Below are positions 1 to 9,537 of a stretch of DNA of 43,591 bases, in pieces. The stretch covers positions 1 through 43,591 of the forward strand of contig JACKKV010000011.1 in assembly GCA_024236235.1 (NCBI GenBank). The letters are read 5' to 3'. Below the pieces are notes generated by a model that saw only the letters and a program-made list of their open reading frames with translations, searched no databases and had not been told where the DNA came from. Numbering within the stretch: position 1 is the stretch's first letter; each line of letters opens with the position of its first letter. The stretch comes from Novosphingobium sp. (lineage in GTDB: Bacteria > Pseudomonadota > Alphaproteobacteria > Sphingomonadales > Sphingomonadaceae). Position numbers and translations under genes: made by a program.

Positions 1-563
1 TCGGCCGCGCGGCGGGCCACCGCCTCAAGGAACTGGTGAAGCCTGACAGCGCGCATGATGAACTGCCCAAGGACAGCGCCGATCTGGCCCTGACCCGGCT
101 CGATCATTTCCGCCATGCCAAGGGCGGTTCGCCCACTGCCGAAGTGCGCCTTGAAATGCAGCGCACGATGAGCCTGCATGCCGCCGTGTTCCGCACGGAC
201 GAACTGATGGCCGAAGGCAAGGACAAGCTCGCCAGGACTTATGAGCGGATGCAGGACGTGCATGTCACGGACAAGTCGCTGATCTGGAACTCCGACCTCA
301 TTGAAACGCTGGAACTGGACAATCTGATCAGCCAGGCCAGCGTGACGCTGCACGGCGCGCATAACCGCAAGGAAAGCCGCGGCGCTCACGCGCACGAGGA
401 TTTCCCTGACCGCAACGACGGCGACTGGATGAAGCACACCGCCGCCTGGTTCGAAGGCTGGGGCGGCAAGGGCGGCGCGGTGAAGATCGACTACCGCCCC
501 GTGCACGAATTCACGCTGACGGACGACGTGGAGTATATCAAGCCGAAGAAGCGGGTTTATTGA
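1..563 (+). CDS. sdhA: Succinate dehydrogenase flavoprotein subunit, 3' part
   Basis: This is the C-terminal portion, about 186 residues, of the FAD-binding subunit of succinate dehydrogenase (complex II), which oxidises succinate to fumarate at the inner membrane. The gene enters from the left edge in frame 3. The read starts with GRAAGHRLKELVKPDSAHDE and continues through the helical-domain stretch GGSPTAEVRLEMQRTM and the segment with NRKESRGAHAHEDFPDRNDG. It ends in the usual basic tail KPKKRVY before TGA at 561-563. The FAD-binding and catalytic parts lie outside the window. In most relatives sdhB follows directly. Here the next base is the GTG of an unrelated gene, and no sdhB is seen anywhere in the window. 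Confidence 0.95.
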   Translation, partial: GRAAGHRLKELVKPDSAHDELPKDSADLALTRLDHFRHAKGGSPTAEVRLEMQRTMSLHAAVFRTDELMAEGKDKLARTYERMQDVHVTDKSLIWNSDLIETLELDNLISQASVTLHGAHNRKESRGAHAHEDFPDRNDGDWMKHTAAWFEGWGGKGGAVKIDYRPVHEFTLTDDVEYIKPKKRVY

Positions 564-1088
564 GTGGCGACATCGATTGCGGAGATTTCGCGCGCTTTCC
601 AAGTGTTTCATCTGGGATTGCGGGACCGAGACTTCACGAAGTCACTTCGATTGAACTCTTGGTCTGAGCGCAAGCTACTGCCGCTGGCGCGGTCATTTCT
701 GCTAGGATGGTTTGGTCACGGTCGCATTGCCCCAGAAGTCATGGCTGCACTCCCTGGTAAAAGAACAGGAAGTGGTCGAATTGATTTCGTGGTTGATGGG
801 GTGGCTGTGGAGCTTGCTGTTCGCAGCAAGGAGGCGCCGAGGAGCAATTTGTCGGCTTCCGTGAATGCAGATGAGATCAAGAAGTTATTGAAGTTTGACG
901 GACCTTCCGTCTTGATCTTGCTAGACTTGACCGATGATCCACTCGACGAAGCGACAATCAGAAAATTCCGCGACTGGCCTTCTCTTGGAAAGGGAAACCA
1001 CAGGAAGTCGGCATTTTCTGTGTCGTATCACTTCAAGAACACCGAAACGTCGGATCTGGATCAAAAGACATATCGAATAAGAGTTTAG
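564..1088 (+). CDS. Hypothetical protein, possible nuclease-fold relative
   Basis: I do not recognise a family for this 174-residue protein. It starts at a GTG directly abutting the sdhA stop, so it would be translated from the sdh transcript. Its base composition is visibly lower in GC, and its codons (TTG, AAG, GAT, TCA) differ from sdhA, which suggests acquisition. The central part reads GSGRIDFVVDGVAVELAVRS, followed by helices with EIKKLLKF and the hydrophobic strand VLILLDL. The Asp strand followed by Glu-Leu resembles the core of PD-(D/E)XK nuclease folds, but the lysine expected after the glutamate is replaced by Ala. The active site is therefore incomplete, or the resemblance is accidental. 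No signal peptide or membrane segment is apparent. Confidence 0.6.
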   Translation: MATSIAEISRAFQVFHLGLRDRDFTKSLRLNSWSERKLLPLARSFLLGWFGHGRIAPEVMAALPGKRTGSGRIDFVVDGVAVELAVRSKEAPRSNLSASVNADEIKKLLKFDGPSVLILLDLTDDPLDEATIRKFRDWPSLGKGNHRKSAFSVSYHFKNTETSDLDQKTYRIRV

Positions 1089-1328
1089 CTAGGAATGCAG
1101 AACGGTTGCGTTACTTTCTTCTCCAAACCACCGTTCAAAATCGCTCGCCACGTGAAGCACTCGCACAATCTCGATCTGTTCTTCCCCCACCAGATAGAAC
1201 ACTGCATGCCGCCCGCTGTTCATCCGGCGCATGCCCGGCCGTGGCTCGAACTCGGGGAAACGCTGGGGGAATTCGCGGAGCGATTTGACCTCATCACTCC
1301 TCAATCTCTGGCACATCCTCTCCTGCAT
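1089..1328 (-). pseudogene. 5'-truncated second ParE-type toxin remnant
   Basis: This 79-codon minus-strand frame carries only the C-terminal half of a RelE/ParE toxin. It has the stretch GMRRMNSGRHAVFYLVGEE followed by QIEIVRVLHVASDFERWF, which matches the last strands of the family. The N-terminal helices are missing, and the first residues of the frame are read from the 3' end of the complete parE upstream (overlap 1294-1328) in another frame. The simplest view is that a second parE lost its 5' half when it became joined behind the intact pair, by duplication or recombination. A functional toxin is unlikely. The remnant sits between the intact parDE and the orphan gene behind sdhA, tail to tail with the latter. 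Confidence 0.55.
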
Positions 1329-1587
1329 GAATCACGCGAACCACGATCAATTCCCGATCCGTGCAACGGTAGATGATGCGGTGTGATCCTGAAGTGATCT
1401 TGCGGTAGCCGATGGGCAAGCCCACCTGGCTGCTGTCGGCACTGGGAAACTCGGCAATAAATGCGATCTTGCGCCTAAGGTCTTCGGTATATCGTTTTGC
1501 CTGTGGCTCGCCCCATTCGGCTTTGGTGTAGTCGGCGATTGAATTGATTTCTGCGAGTGCCCTGGGTCTGAAAACGACCTCAAGCAT
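1294..1587 (-). CDS. parE: ParE-family toxin of a type II toxin-antitoxin pair
   Basis: Predicted 97-residue RelE/ParE-superfamily toxin; relatives poison DNA gyrase, although the target cannot be read from sequence. The start at 1587 (MLEVVFRPRALAEINSI) gives the normal family length; the frame stays open upstream to 1650 but there it runs over the antitoxin. Family features are the N-terminal helices with DYTKAEWGEPQAKRY, then GLPIGYRKITSGSHRIIYR and ELIVVRVIHAGED. The gene overlaps the end of parD by 8 bases (1580-1587), the usual antitoxin-first arrangement with translational coupling. It is transcribed towards sdhA from the promoter region above 1822. Confidence 0.9.
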   Translation of the reverse strand: MLEVVFRPRALAEINSIADYTKAEWGEPQAKRYTEDLRRKIAFIAEFPSADSSQVGLPIGYRKITSGSHRIIYRCTDRELIVVRVIHAGEDVPEIEE

Positions 1588-1822
1588 TGGGGAACTTTCT
1601 CGCCATAAACGCATCCCAGTCCAGCGGTTGCGGTTCGCCGCTTTCCTCACCCTCGCGGATCAACTGGTGCAGTCGTTCGATCCGCAAGTCGCGCTCTTCG
1701 GAACGCCTCAGCGCATCGCGCACCACGTCGCTGACCGAGCTGAATTCGCCCGATTCGACTTTTTTCTGGACATAGGCGAGGTGCTTTTCGCCGAGCGCGA
1801 TCGAAGTGTTCTTCTTGGGCAT
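1580..1822 (-). CDS. parD: ParD-family antitoxin
   Basis: An 80-residue antitoxin of the ParD/CC2985 type. The N-terminal ribbon-helix-helix part (MPKKNTSIALGEKHLAYVQ, then SGEFSSVSDVVRDALRRSEE) should form the DNA-binding dimer. The C-terminal part, with QPLDWDAFMARKF, would wrap around the toxin. The start at 1822 places the gene 10 bases downstream of a perfect palindrome (1833-1847), a good candidate for its own operator. The unit is therefore probably autoregulated in the normal way for such pairs. The GC-rich codon use is like the chromosome, unlike the gene at 564-1088. Confidence 0.9.
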   Translation of the reverse strand: MPKKNTSIALGEKHLAYVQKKVESGEFSSVSDVVRDALRRSEERDLRIERLHQLIREGEESGEPQPLDWDAFMARKFPNA

Positions 1823-1832
1823 GACACATCAA

Positions 1833-1847
1833 TACCAAATTTTGGTA
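1833..1847 (-). promoter_or_regulatory. Palindromic operator candidate for parDE
   Basis: TACCAAATTTTGGTA is a perfect 7+1+7 inverted repeat ending 10 bases before the parD start codon at 1822. It is the only AT-rich patch in this GC-rich intergenic region. Ribbon-helix-helix antitoxins bind such short palindromes over their own promoter. Binding here is inferred from position and symmetry only. Confidence 0.6.
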
Positions 1848-1999
1848 ATTTCCGCAAACTGCCCGATGCCAGCGGCGCACCGCGCACATACCGTGATTTT
1901 CCTACATCGCCGCCGCATGATAGGCCGCGCGGGTGAATCGCGCAGCGCCCCTTGTTCCCGCCACCGCCATGCCGTCGGGCGGCTTTTTGCCCGCCTGTG

Positions 2000-3007
2000 T
2001 CAGCCGCGAGGGCGAAGGGGGGTTTTTTCTTCCGGGTGTGTCCGATCCGTCCGATTTGGCGGTGCAGCGCCGATATGCGCCATGCCGCGCGCGGCGGCCA
2101 GTTCCTCCTGCCGGGCGCGCTCGCGATAGGAGGCGCGTTGCGCCTCGCTCCGTTCCGCATGGCAGGCGGGGCAGCTTACCCCGGCTTCGAACAGGGGCGA
2201 GGCACGGTCATCCGCATCGACCGGGCGGCGGCAGGCGTGGCACAGCCCATAGCTGCCTTCGACCAGCCCATGGCCGACTGTCACGCGCTGGTCGAACACG
2301 AAGCATTCGCCGCGCCACAGGCTCTCTGCCTCGGGCACGGTTTCCAGATATCTGAGGATGCCGCCCTTGAGGTGGAACACCTCCTCTACCCCTTCCTGTT
2401 TCAGGAAAGCGGTCGATTTCTCGCAGCGAATCCCGCCGGTGCAGAACATCGCCACCCGGGGGGAACGCCCCGCCGCCAGCAGCCGGTCGCGTTCACGCCG
2501 GAACCATTCGGGAAACTCGCGGAAACTGGCCGTTTTCGGATCGATCGCGCCCTCGAAAGTGCCAACGGCGACCTCATAATCATTGCGCGTGTCAATCACG
2601 ATCGTGTCCGGCGCGGAAATCAGCGCGTTCCAGTCCTGCGGTTCGACATAGGTGCCAACGCTCTGCCGGGGGTCGATGTCAGGCTGGCCCATGGTCACGA
2701 TCTCGCGTTTGAGGCGCAGCTTCATGCGGTGAAACGGCATGGCCGAGGCGCCCGACAGCTTGACGTCCACCTGCGCGCAATCGGGCAGGGCACGGATATG
2801 GGCCAGCACTGCGTCAATCCCCTGCGGACTGCCCGCAATCGTGCCATTGATCCCTTCGGGCGCCAGCAGCAGCGTGCCGCGAATGCCATGCTGGCGGCAC
2901 TGCCGTTCCAGCGGTGCGCGCAGGCTGGCGCAATCTTCAAACCGGGTGAAGTGATAGAGCGCCGCAACGCGCACCGGCAGGACGGAATCAGGGCAGGACG
3001 TTTGCAT
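2000..3007 (-). CDS. trhO: tRNA uridine(34) hydroxylase, rhodanese family
   Basis: This is the TrhO/YceA family, the oxygen-dependent enzyme that forms 5-hydroxyuridine at position 34 of several tRNAs. The order of parts fits: an N-terminal acylphosphatase-like domain (VRVAALYHFTRF, LLLAPEGINGTIAGSP), then a rhodanese domain (IVIDTRNDYEVAVGTFEGA) with the active-site loop MFCTGGIRCEKS, Cys at about residue 189. A cysteine-bearing C-terminal region follows (CHACRRP, CPACHAER). I chose the start at 3007, which gives a normal N-terminus. In-frame ATGs at 3019 and 3043 are also possible, and none has a convincing ribosome-binding site. The arginine-rich tail after CPACHAER is long and low in complexity. 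The gene lies alone, downstream of tRNA-Thr on the same strand. Confidence 0.93.
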   Translation of the reverse strand: MQTSCPDSVLPVRVAALYHFTRFEDCASLRAPLERQCRQHGIRGTLLLAPEGINGTIAGSPQGIDAVLAHIRALPDCAQVDVKLSGASAMPFHRMKLRLKREIVTMGQPDIDPRQSVGTYVEPQDWNALISAPDTIVIDTRNDYEVAVGTFEGAIDPKTASFREFPEWFRRERDRLLAAGRSPRVAMFCTGGIRCEKSTAFLKQEGVEEVFHLKGGILRYLETVPEAESLWRGECFVFDQRVTVGHGLVEGSYGLCHACRRPVDADDRASPLFEAGVSCPACHAERSEAQRASYRERARQEELAAARGMAHIGAAPPNRTDRTHPEEKTPLRPRG

Positions 3008-3070
3008 GGGCGCGCTCATAGCGCCGCGCGGCGGCTGCGTCATCAACGGGCGGAAACGCGGGATGAAGTA

Positions 3071-3146
<76 letters not shown>

Positions 3147-3233
3147 GCGCCATGTCCGCCCTGCCGCTACGCTGCTTGAGGGCGGTTTGTCCGCCCTATC
3201 GCCGCGCTGCTCCAGGGTGAGCGCCCGCTAGCC

Positions 3234-4106
3234 CTAAACCGCGCCGAATGTCCAGCCCTCCGTTCGTGCGAGTTGCGGCGTGAGCGCGGGCGGGGACCAC
3301 AGCCGGGGGTCTTGTGCGGCCCGGCGCAGCCATGCCGCGGTGATCAGCGCATCGGCCTGATGATCGTCCACCTGCTCCATCCCCGGCCTGCCGGTGCAGC
3401 CAAGCGCCGCGAGGGCTGTGTGCAGTTCCGCCACCGTGCGGATCTTGGACCGCCTGGCGCTGCGTCCGGCGGCCATGGCGGCGATGGTGCTGTAAATCTC
3501 GACCAGTACCGGGCCGGTTTGCGGCAGCGGATCGAACGGCCAGATCGCGATCCGGCCCGCCAGGCGGTGCAGCATGCGCATGCCGGTCAGCCCCGATTTG
3601 CCGACCTGTGCCGCGCCAACCAGGTTGAAGTTGCTGTAAGGGCGGCAGCCCAGCGCACGCTGTGCTTCCTCGGTCCGTCGCATGCGCCCCGCGCCGGTGC
3701 CGAAGCGATCGCCCAGCCTGCCGCCGTGACGGCGGAAGTAGCGCGAAGCCTGTGCGTGCTCAGTGAAGCTCGACGCGGCCAGATGTGGGTCGTTCTGGCA
3801 GATGCGATCGACCAGCGCCCACAGCGTCCGGGCATCGGGTGGGCTGTCGTCCCAGCCGGGAAAGAAGGCGCCCCTATCCGCGTAAGGCAGCGATGTGCTG
3901 AGATCGCAGCCGACCAGTGTTGCGGCAGGCAGTTCCTCGCCCAGCCAGGCGAGCACTTCCGCGCGGGACCAGCGGTGGCCGGGCCGGACCAGCAGCGGCG
4001 TTGCGTCCCCTTTACTGCACAGCGCCACAGCGATGCCGCGCTGCCGTTCTCCCGCCGCGCCGGACCAGTCAATCGCGGCGAAATGGGTGAACCGGCTGCG
4101 CCTCAT
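3234..4106 (-). CDS. DUF429-like protein, predicted RNase H-type fold
   Basis: A protein of about 290 residues. The start at 4106 overlaps the rarA stop as ATGA, so translation is probably coupled; the open frame continues upstream to 4139, but that part overlaps rarA. It begins with FAAIDWSGAAGERQRGIAVAL, the first acidic strand of an RNase H/RuvC-like fold. It later shows GCDLSTSLPYADRGAFFPGW, VEIYSTIAAM and near the end DDHQADALITAAWLRR. This spacing of acidic positions is seen in DUF429 proteins. Nuclease activity has not been shown for this group as far as I know. Its position in an operon with rarA makes a role in DNA metabolism possible, but that is only an inference from context. Confidence 0.75.
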   Translation of the reverse strand: MRRSRFTHFAAIDWSGAAGERQRGIAVALCSKGDATPLLVRPGHRWSRAEVLAWLGEELPAATLVGCDLSTSLPYADRGAFFPGWDDSPPDARTLWALVDRICQNDPHLAASSFTEHAQASRYFRRHGGRLGDRFGTGAGRMRRTEEAQRALGCRPYSNFNLVGAAQVGKSGLTGMRMLHRLAGRIAIWPFDPLPQTGPVLVEIYSTIAAMAAGRSARRSKIRTVAELHTALAALGCTGRPGMEQVDDHQADALITAAWLRRAAQDPRLWSPPALTPQLARTEGWTFGAV

Positions 4107-5425
4107 TCCCCGCGCCGTTCGCGCCGCTTGCGTTCCCACCAGTCCAGCCGCTTCATGATCTCGCGTTCGAAGCCGCGCTCCACCGGTTGGTAATAGGCTT
4201 GCGGATCGACCCCATCGGGCCAGTAATCGGCGCCGGAAAAGCCGTCTTCGGCTTCGTGGTCATAGGCATAGCCTGTGCCCAGGCCGATGTTCTTCATGAG
4301 CTTGGTCGGCGCGTTGAGGATATGCGACGGCGGCGCGACCGAGCCGGTATCGCGCGCGTGGCGCCATGCCGCCTTCTGCGCACCATAGGCGGCGTTGGAT
4401 TTGGGCGCGGTCGCGCAATAGAGCACTGCCTGAACGATCGCCAGTTCGCCTTCGGGCGAGCCAAGGAATTCGAAAGCGTCCTTGGCGGCCAGGCATTGGA
4501 CCAGCGCCTGCGGGTCGGCAAGGCCGATATCCTCGCTTGCAAACCGGGTCAGCCGCCGCAGGACATAGAGCGGTTCTTCCCCGGCGGTCAGCATCCGTGC
4601 GGTGTAATAGAGCGCTGCCTGCGGGTCAGAGCCGCGCAGGCTTTTGTGAAAGGCGGAAATCAGGCCGTAATGGCCGTCGCGATCCTTGTCATAGACCGCC
4701 ACGCGCCGCTGAAGGAACCGGCTGAGCGCGACAGGGTCGAGCGGATCGGAGATATCGGCTGCGTAGAGCGTTTCCGCCTGGTTGAGCAGGAAGCGGCCAT
4801 CACCATCGGCACTGGCGGCAAGCGCGGTGCGTGCCTCTGCCGTCAGCGGCAGGGGCCGACCTTCCAGTGCTTCGGCGCGCGCCAGCAGAACATCCAGCGC
4901 GGCGGTGTCGAGCCGGTTGAGGATCAGCACCTGCGCGCGGCTGAGCAGTGCGGCGTTGAGCGCAAAGCTCGGGTTTTCCGTAGTCGCGCCGACCAGCGTC
5001 ACGGTTCCGCGCTCGACATAGGGCAGGAAGCCATCTTGCTGCGCGCGGTTGAAGCGATGAATCTCGTCAACGAACAACAGCGTGCGTTGCCCCGCCTCGG
5101 CGGCCCGGTCCGCTTCGGCAAAGGCCTTCTTCAGATCGGCGACGCCCGAAAAGACCGCGCTGATGGCGGTAAACCGCATCCCTACCGCATCGGCCAGCAG
5201 CCGGGCGATGCTGGTCTTGCCGGTGCCGGGTGGCCCCCACAGGATCATGCTCGACAGCTTGCCCGCGGCAACCATGCGGCCAATCGCGCCCTCCGGGCCG
5301 GTCAGATGTTCCTGGCCGATAATGTCGCCAAGCGCCGCCGGACGCAGCCGGTCAGCCAGCGGGGCGTCAGCGCCCGGCGGTTCGTCCCTGCCGCTGGCGG
5401 GCGTGCCACCGAACAGGTCCGCCAT
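4103..5425 (-). CDS. rarA: Replication-associated recombination protein A, AAA+ ATPase
   Basis: A 440-residue member of the RarA/MgsA/WRNIP1 family, clamp-loader-like ATPases that act at stalled replication forks. Walker A is WGPPGTGKTS near residues 63-72, Walker B/DEAH-like box is FVDEIHRFNRAQQDGFLP, and sensor 1 is GATTENPSF. The C-terminal oligomerisation domain has the family run RRLTRFASEDIGLADPQAL and later GTGYAYDHEAEDGFSG. Length and start (MADLFGG) are normal. The gene begins 2 bases after the glycosyltransferase stop and ends inside the start codon of the DUF429-like gene, so the three form one operon. Confidence 0.96.
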   Translation of the reverse strand: MADLFGGTPASGRDEPPGADAPLADRLRPAALGDIIGQEHLTGPEGAIGRMVAAGKLSSMILWGPPGTGKTSIARLLADAVGMRFTAISAVFSGVADLKKAFAEADRAAEAGQRTLLFVDEIHRFNRAQQDGFLPYVERGTVTLVGATTENPSFALNAALLSRAQVLILNRLDTAALDVLLARAEALEGRPLPLTAEARTALAASADGDGRFLLNQAETLYAADISDPLDPVALSRFLQRRVAVYDKDRDGHYGLISAFHKSLRGSDPQAALYYTARMLTAGEEPLYVLRRLTRFASEDIGLADPQALVQCLAAKDAFEFLGSPEGELAIVQAVLYCATAPKSNAAYGAQKAAWRHARDTGSVAPPSHILNAPTKLMKNIGLGTGYAYDHEAEDGFSGADYWPDGVDPQAYYQPVERGFEREIMKRLDWWERKRRERRGE

Positions 5426-5427
5426 GG

Positions 5428-6582
5428 CTACCCTGCCGCCCGTTTCTGCCGGATCAGGCGCAGATATGTGTCAGCCACGCTCTGGTTGATCCGGTCCCAG
5501 TCGAAATCGAGGCTGCGCGCCTCGCCCGCCTGCCCATGAGCACGGCGCAGATCGGCATCTTCGGCGTATGCGCGCAGGGCCTGGGCGAATTCGCGGATTG
5601 CCCCCGGCCGGATCAGGCGGCCGGAAACTCCGTCGCTGACCAGGCTCTGGCTCCCGGTCGCGGCGGCGGCAACCACCGGCAGACCGCAGGCCATCGCCTC
5701 CAGCGTGACATTGCCGAAGGTTTCCGTAATCGATGGGTTGAACAGCACATCCATGCTGGCCACGGCCCGGCCAAGGTCCGCGCCGGTCTGGAATCCGGCA
5801 AAGGCGGTGCCGGGCAGGCGGTTTTCCAGCCAGCCGCGAGCAGGGCCATCCCCCACCACCAGCACCTTGTGCGGGACGCCGGCCCGTTTCAGTTCGTCGA
5901 TCGTGTCGGAAAAGACGTCCAGCCCCTTTTCCATCACTAGCCGTCCCAGGAAGCCGATGGTCATTTCATCGTCGCCGATGCCGAAGGCGCGGCGCCATTC
6001 CGGATCGCGTCTGGCGGGGTTGAAAACGCTGCGGTCGACGCCGCGCGACCAGATCGAGATGTCGTAATTCATCCGTTGGTCACGGAGCACCTGCGCCATG
6101 CTTTCCGAAGGGGCAACCAGCGCATCGCAGCGGCGATAGAAGCGCCGCATGATCGCTTCGAGCAGGGGTTCGGTGAAACCGAGATTGTAATAGCGCGGAT
6201 AGGTTTCGAAACGGGTGTGGACGCTGGCCAGGATCGGCAGGCCGCGCGTCCGCGCCCAGCTGACCGCGCGATGGCCCGAAACATCGGGCGAGGAGACATG
6301 CAGCGCATTGGGCGCGAAGCGGGCAAGATCGCGCCGCACCTTGCCCGACAGCCCCAGCGGAAAGCGATATTCGCTGCGCATGGGGAAGGGCAGGGAAGGG
6401 ACGCTCACCAGCGTGCCGGTGGGTTCGAAGGCCGGCTTTGGTACCGTGGGCGCATAGACGCGCACCTGCGCCCCCTGGCGCAGAAGATAGCCGACCAGCC
6501 TGTTCAGGGCCTGGTTCGCCCCGTCGCGGACGTAATTGTAGTTGCCACTGAACAGGGCGATGCGAAGCTCGTTCGATTCCAT
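5428..6582 (-). CDS. Glycosyltransferase family 4 (GT-B fold), mannosyltransferase-like
   Basis: A 384-residue retaining glycosyltransferase. The N-terminal Rossmann half starts with LRIALFSGNYNYVRDGANQA, and the acceptor-side motif SVHTRFETYPRYY is typical of GDP-mannose-dependent MgtA-like enzymes. The C-terminal half has IGFLGRLVMEKGLDVF, VVGDGPARGWLE and the EX7E motif ETFGNVTLEAMACGLPVV. The likely role is adding a hexose to a membrane lipid or glycan; donor and acceptor cannot be told from sequence. There is no signal peptide, so the protein is cytosolic or peripheral. It is the first gene of a three-gene minus-strand operon with rarA and the DUF429-like gene, and the promoter should lie in the 132-base gap before dodecin. 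Confidence 0.9.
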   Translation of the reverse strand: MESNELRIALFSGNYNYVRDGANQALNRLVGYLLRQGAQVRVYAPTVPKPAFEPTGTLVSVPSLPFPMRSEYRFPLGLSGKVRRDLARFAPNALHVSSPDVSGHRAVSWARTRGLPILASVHTRFETYPRYYNLGFTEPLLEAIMRRFYRRCDALVAPSESMAQVLRDQRMNYDISIWSRGVDRSVFNPARRDPEWRRAFGIGDDEMTIGFLGRLVMEKGLDVFSDTIDELKRAGVPHKVLVVGDGPARGWLENRLPGTAFAGFQTGADLGRAVASMDVLFNPSITETFGNVTLEAMACGLPVVAAAATGSQSLVSDGVSGRLIRPGAIREFAQALRAYAEDADLRRAHGQAGEARSLDFDWDRINQSVADTYLRLIRQKRAAG

Positions 6583-6714
6583 TGGGAGGGGGCTTTAGGC
6601 GCGTTCGCCCCGCAATGCGAGCCTGTTGGACGCAATCGGCCATTCGTGCGATAATCAGGCAAGGCCTCAGGGCCTGCGAGTCCTCAGGCCGGCAACAGCT
6701 GGAGAGGAAGTTTC

Positions 6715-6924
6715 ATGTCAGACCGCGTCTACAAGCTCAGCGAAATCGTTGGCACCTCAACCGAATCCATCGAAAAGGCCATCCAGGCTGCGCTTGATCG
6801 CGCCAGCGATTCCATCCGCAACCTGCGCTGGTTCGAGGTGGTCACGACGCGTGGCTATATCCACCCCGAACGCGGCCTCTATTATCAGGTGACGCTTAAA
6901 GTCGGCTTCCAGCTTGAAGACTGA
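6715..6924 (+). CDS. Dodecin, flavin-storage protein
   Basis: A 69-residue dodecin, a small protein that assembles into a hollow dodecamer binding flavins (and CoA in some bacteria). The sequence covers the whole fold: MSDRVYKLSEIVGTSTESIE, a single helix, then NLRWFEVVTTRG with the conserved flavin-stacking Trp, and YYQVTLKVGFQLED at the end. The start has a strong upstream GGAGAGGAAG. It stands as a single gene, divergent from the glycosyltransferase operon and convergent with the Tyr/Arg-rich gene. Confidence 0.96.
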   Translation: MSDRVYKLSEIVGTSTESIEKAIQAALDRASDSIRNLRWFEVVTTRGYIHPERGLYYQVTLKVGFQLED

Positions 6925-6945
6925 CTGTCCGCGCCACCCTGTCGG

Positions 6946-7320
6946 TCAATAGCCGTAGCGGCGGTAATCCCTGCGATCGCGACGGTAATCGCGGCGGTCA
7001 TGACGCCAGTCGCGCCGGTAATCGCGCCGGTCCCGGTAATAGCCGCGATAGCGGGGGTAGGCGTCGTAATAATAGCCTCCGCGATAGCGCGGATAGTAAC
7101 CATCGTAGTACCGGCGGTCGCGATAGTGGTGGCGATCGCCATCCGAAGCGATGGCCGCGCCAATCGCCAGCCCGACCAGCCCGGCACCGATGGCGATCGC
7201 GACATCGTCGTCACCGCCGCGATGGTAACGGTCGCGCGCCTGTGCCGGGGCGGCGACGAGTGTGCCAGCCGCAACGAGTGCTGCGAGCAGGGCTTTTCCG
7301 AAAATCCTGGCCATTCCCAT
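6946..7320 (-). CDS. Secreted Tyr/Arg-rich low-complexity protein
   Basis: A protein of about 124 residues in three parts. First comes a Sec signal peptide (MARIFGKALLAALVAAGTLV, cleavage after APAQA). Next is a short glycine-zipper-like hydrophobic stretch (IAIGAGLVGLAIGAAIAS). The rest is repetitive, rich in Tyr, Arg and Asp, with RRDYRRD-type units (RDRRDYRRDWRHDRRDYRRD). Such proteins are common in sphingomonads and are thought to be envelope-associated, but the function is unknown. ATG codons at 7320 and 7314 are both possible; GGGAG lies just before the first. The repeat units are also visible at DNA level, so length may vary between strains. Confidence 0.7.
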   Translation of the reverse strand: MGMARIFGKALLAALVAAGTLVAAPAQARDRYHRGGDDDVAIAIGAGLVGLAIGAAIASDGDRHHYRDRRYYDGYYPRYRGGYYYDAYPRYRGYYRDRRDYRRDWRHDRRDYRRDRRDYRRYGY

Positions 7321-7445
7321 GTCTCCCGATGCTTCGCCTTGCGCACGGGCAGCCCCGCACCGGCGATGGTGGCATGGATTTGACAGCATGGGGCCTGAAC
7401 CGGGCGTTAACCCCTGTCAGTGGCGGGCGAAGCGCCCAAAACCGC

Positions 7446-9287
<1,842 letters not shown>

Positions 9288-9537
9288 ACGCGCGGGGACT
9301 TTCAGTTCGAGGAGATAAGGTTGTCGCGCATCGCGCGCTGGCCGCGCCCTAGCCGAATTGCTGCAATGCGGCAAGTATTTCAGTTGTTGATAGGCTGCGG
9401 CGCAAGATTTTACGTCCTTCGCGAATGAATGTATTAACCAAAAAAACACGGGCTATGCGATATGAAGCCTGACGGTTCGCAATTGCCATTTACCTTCCCG
9501 AAAAGGAGAAGGGGCACCACAAGAGAGGGGTATCCCC

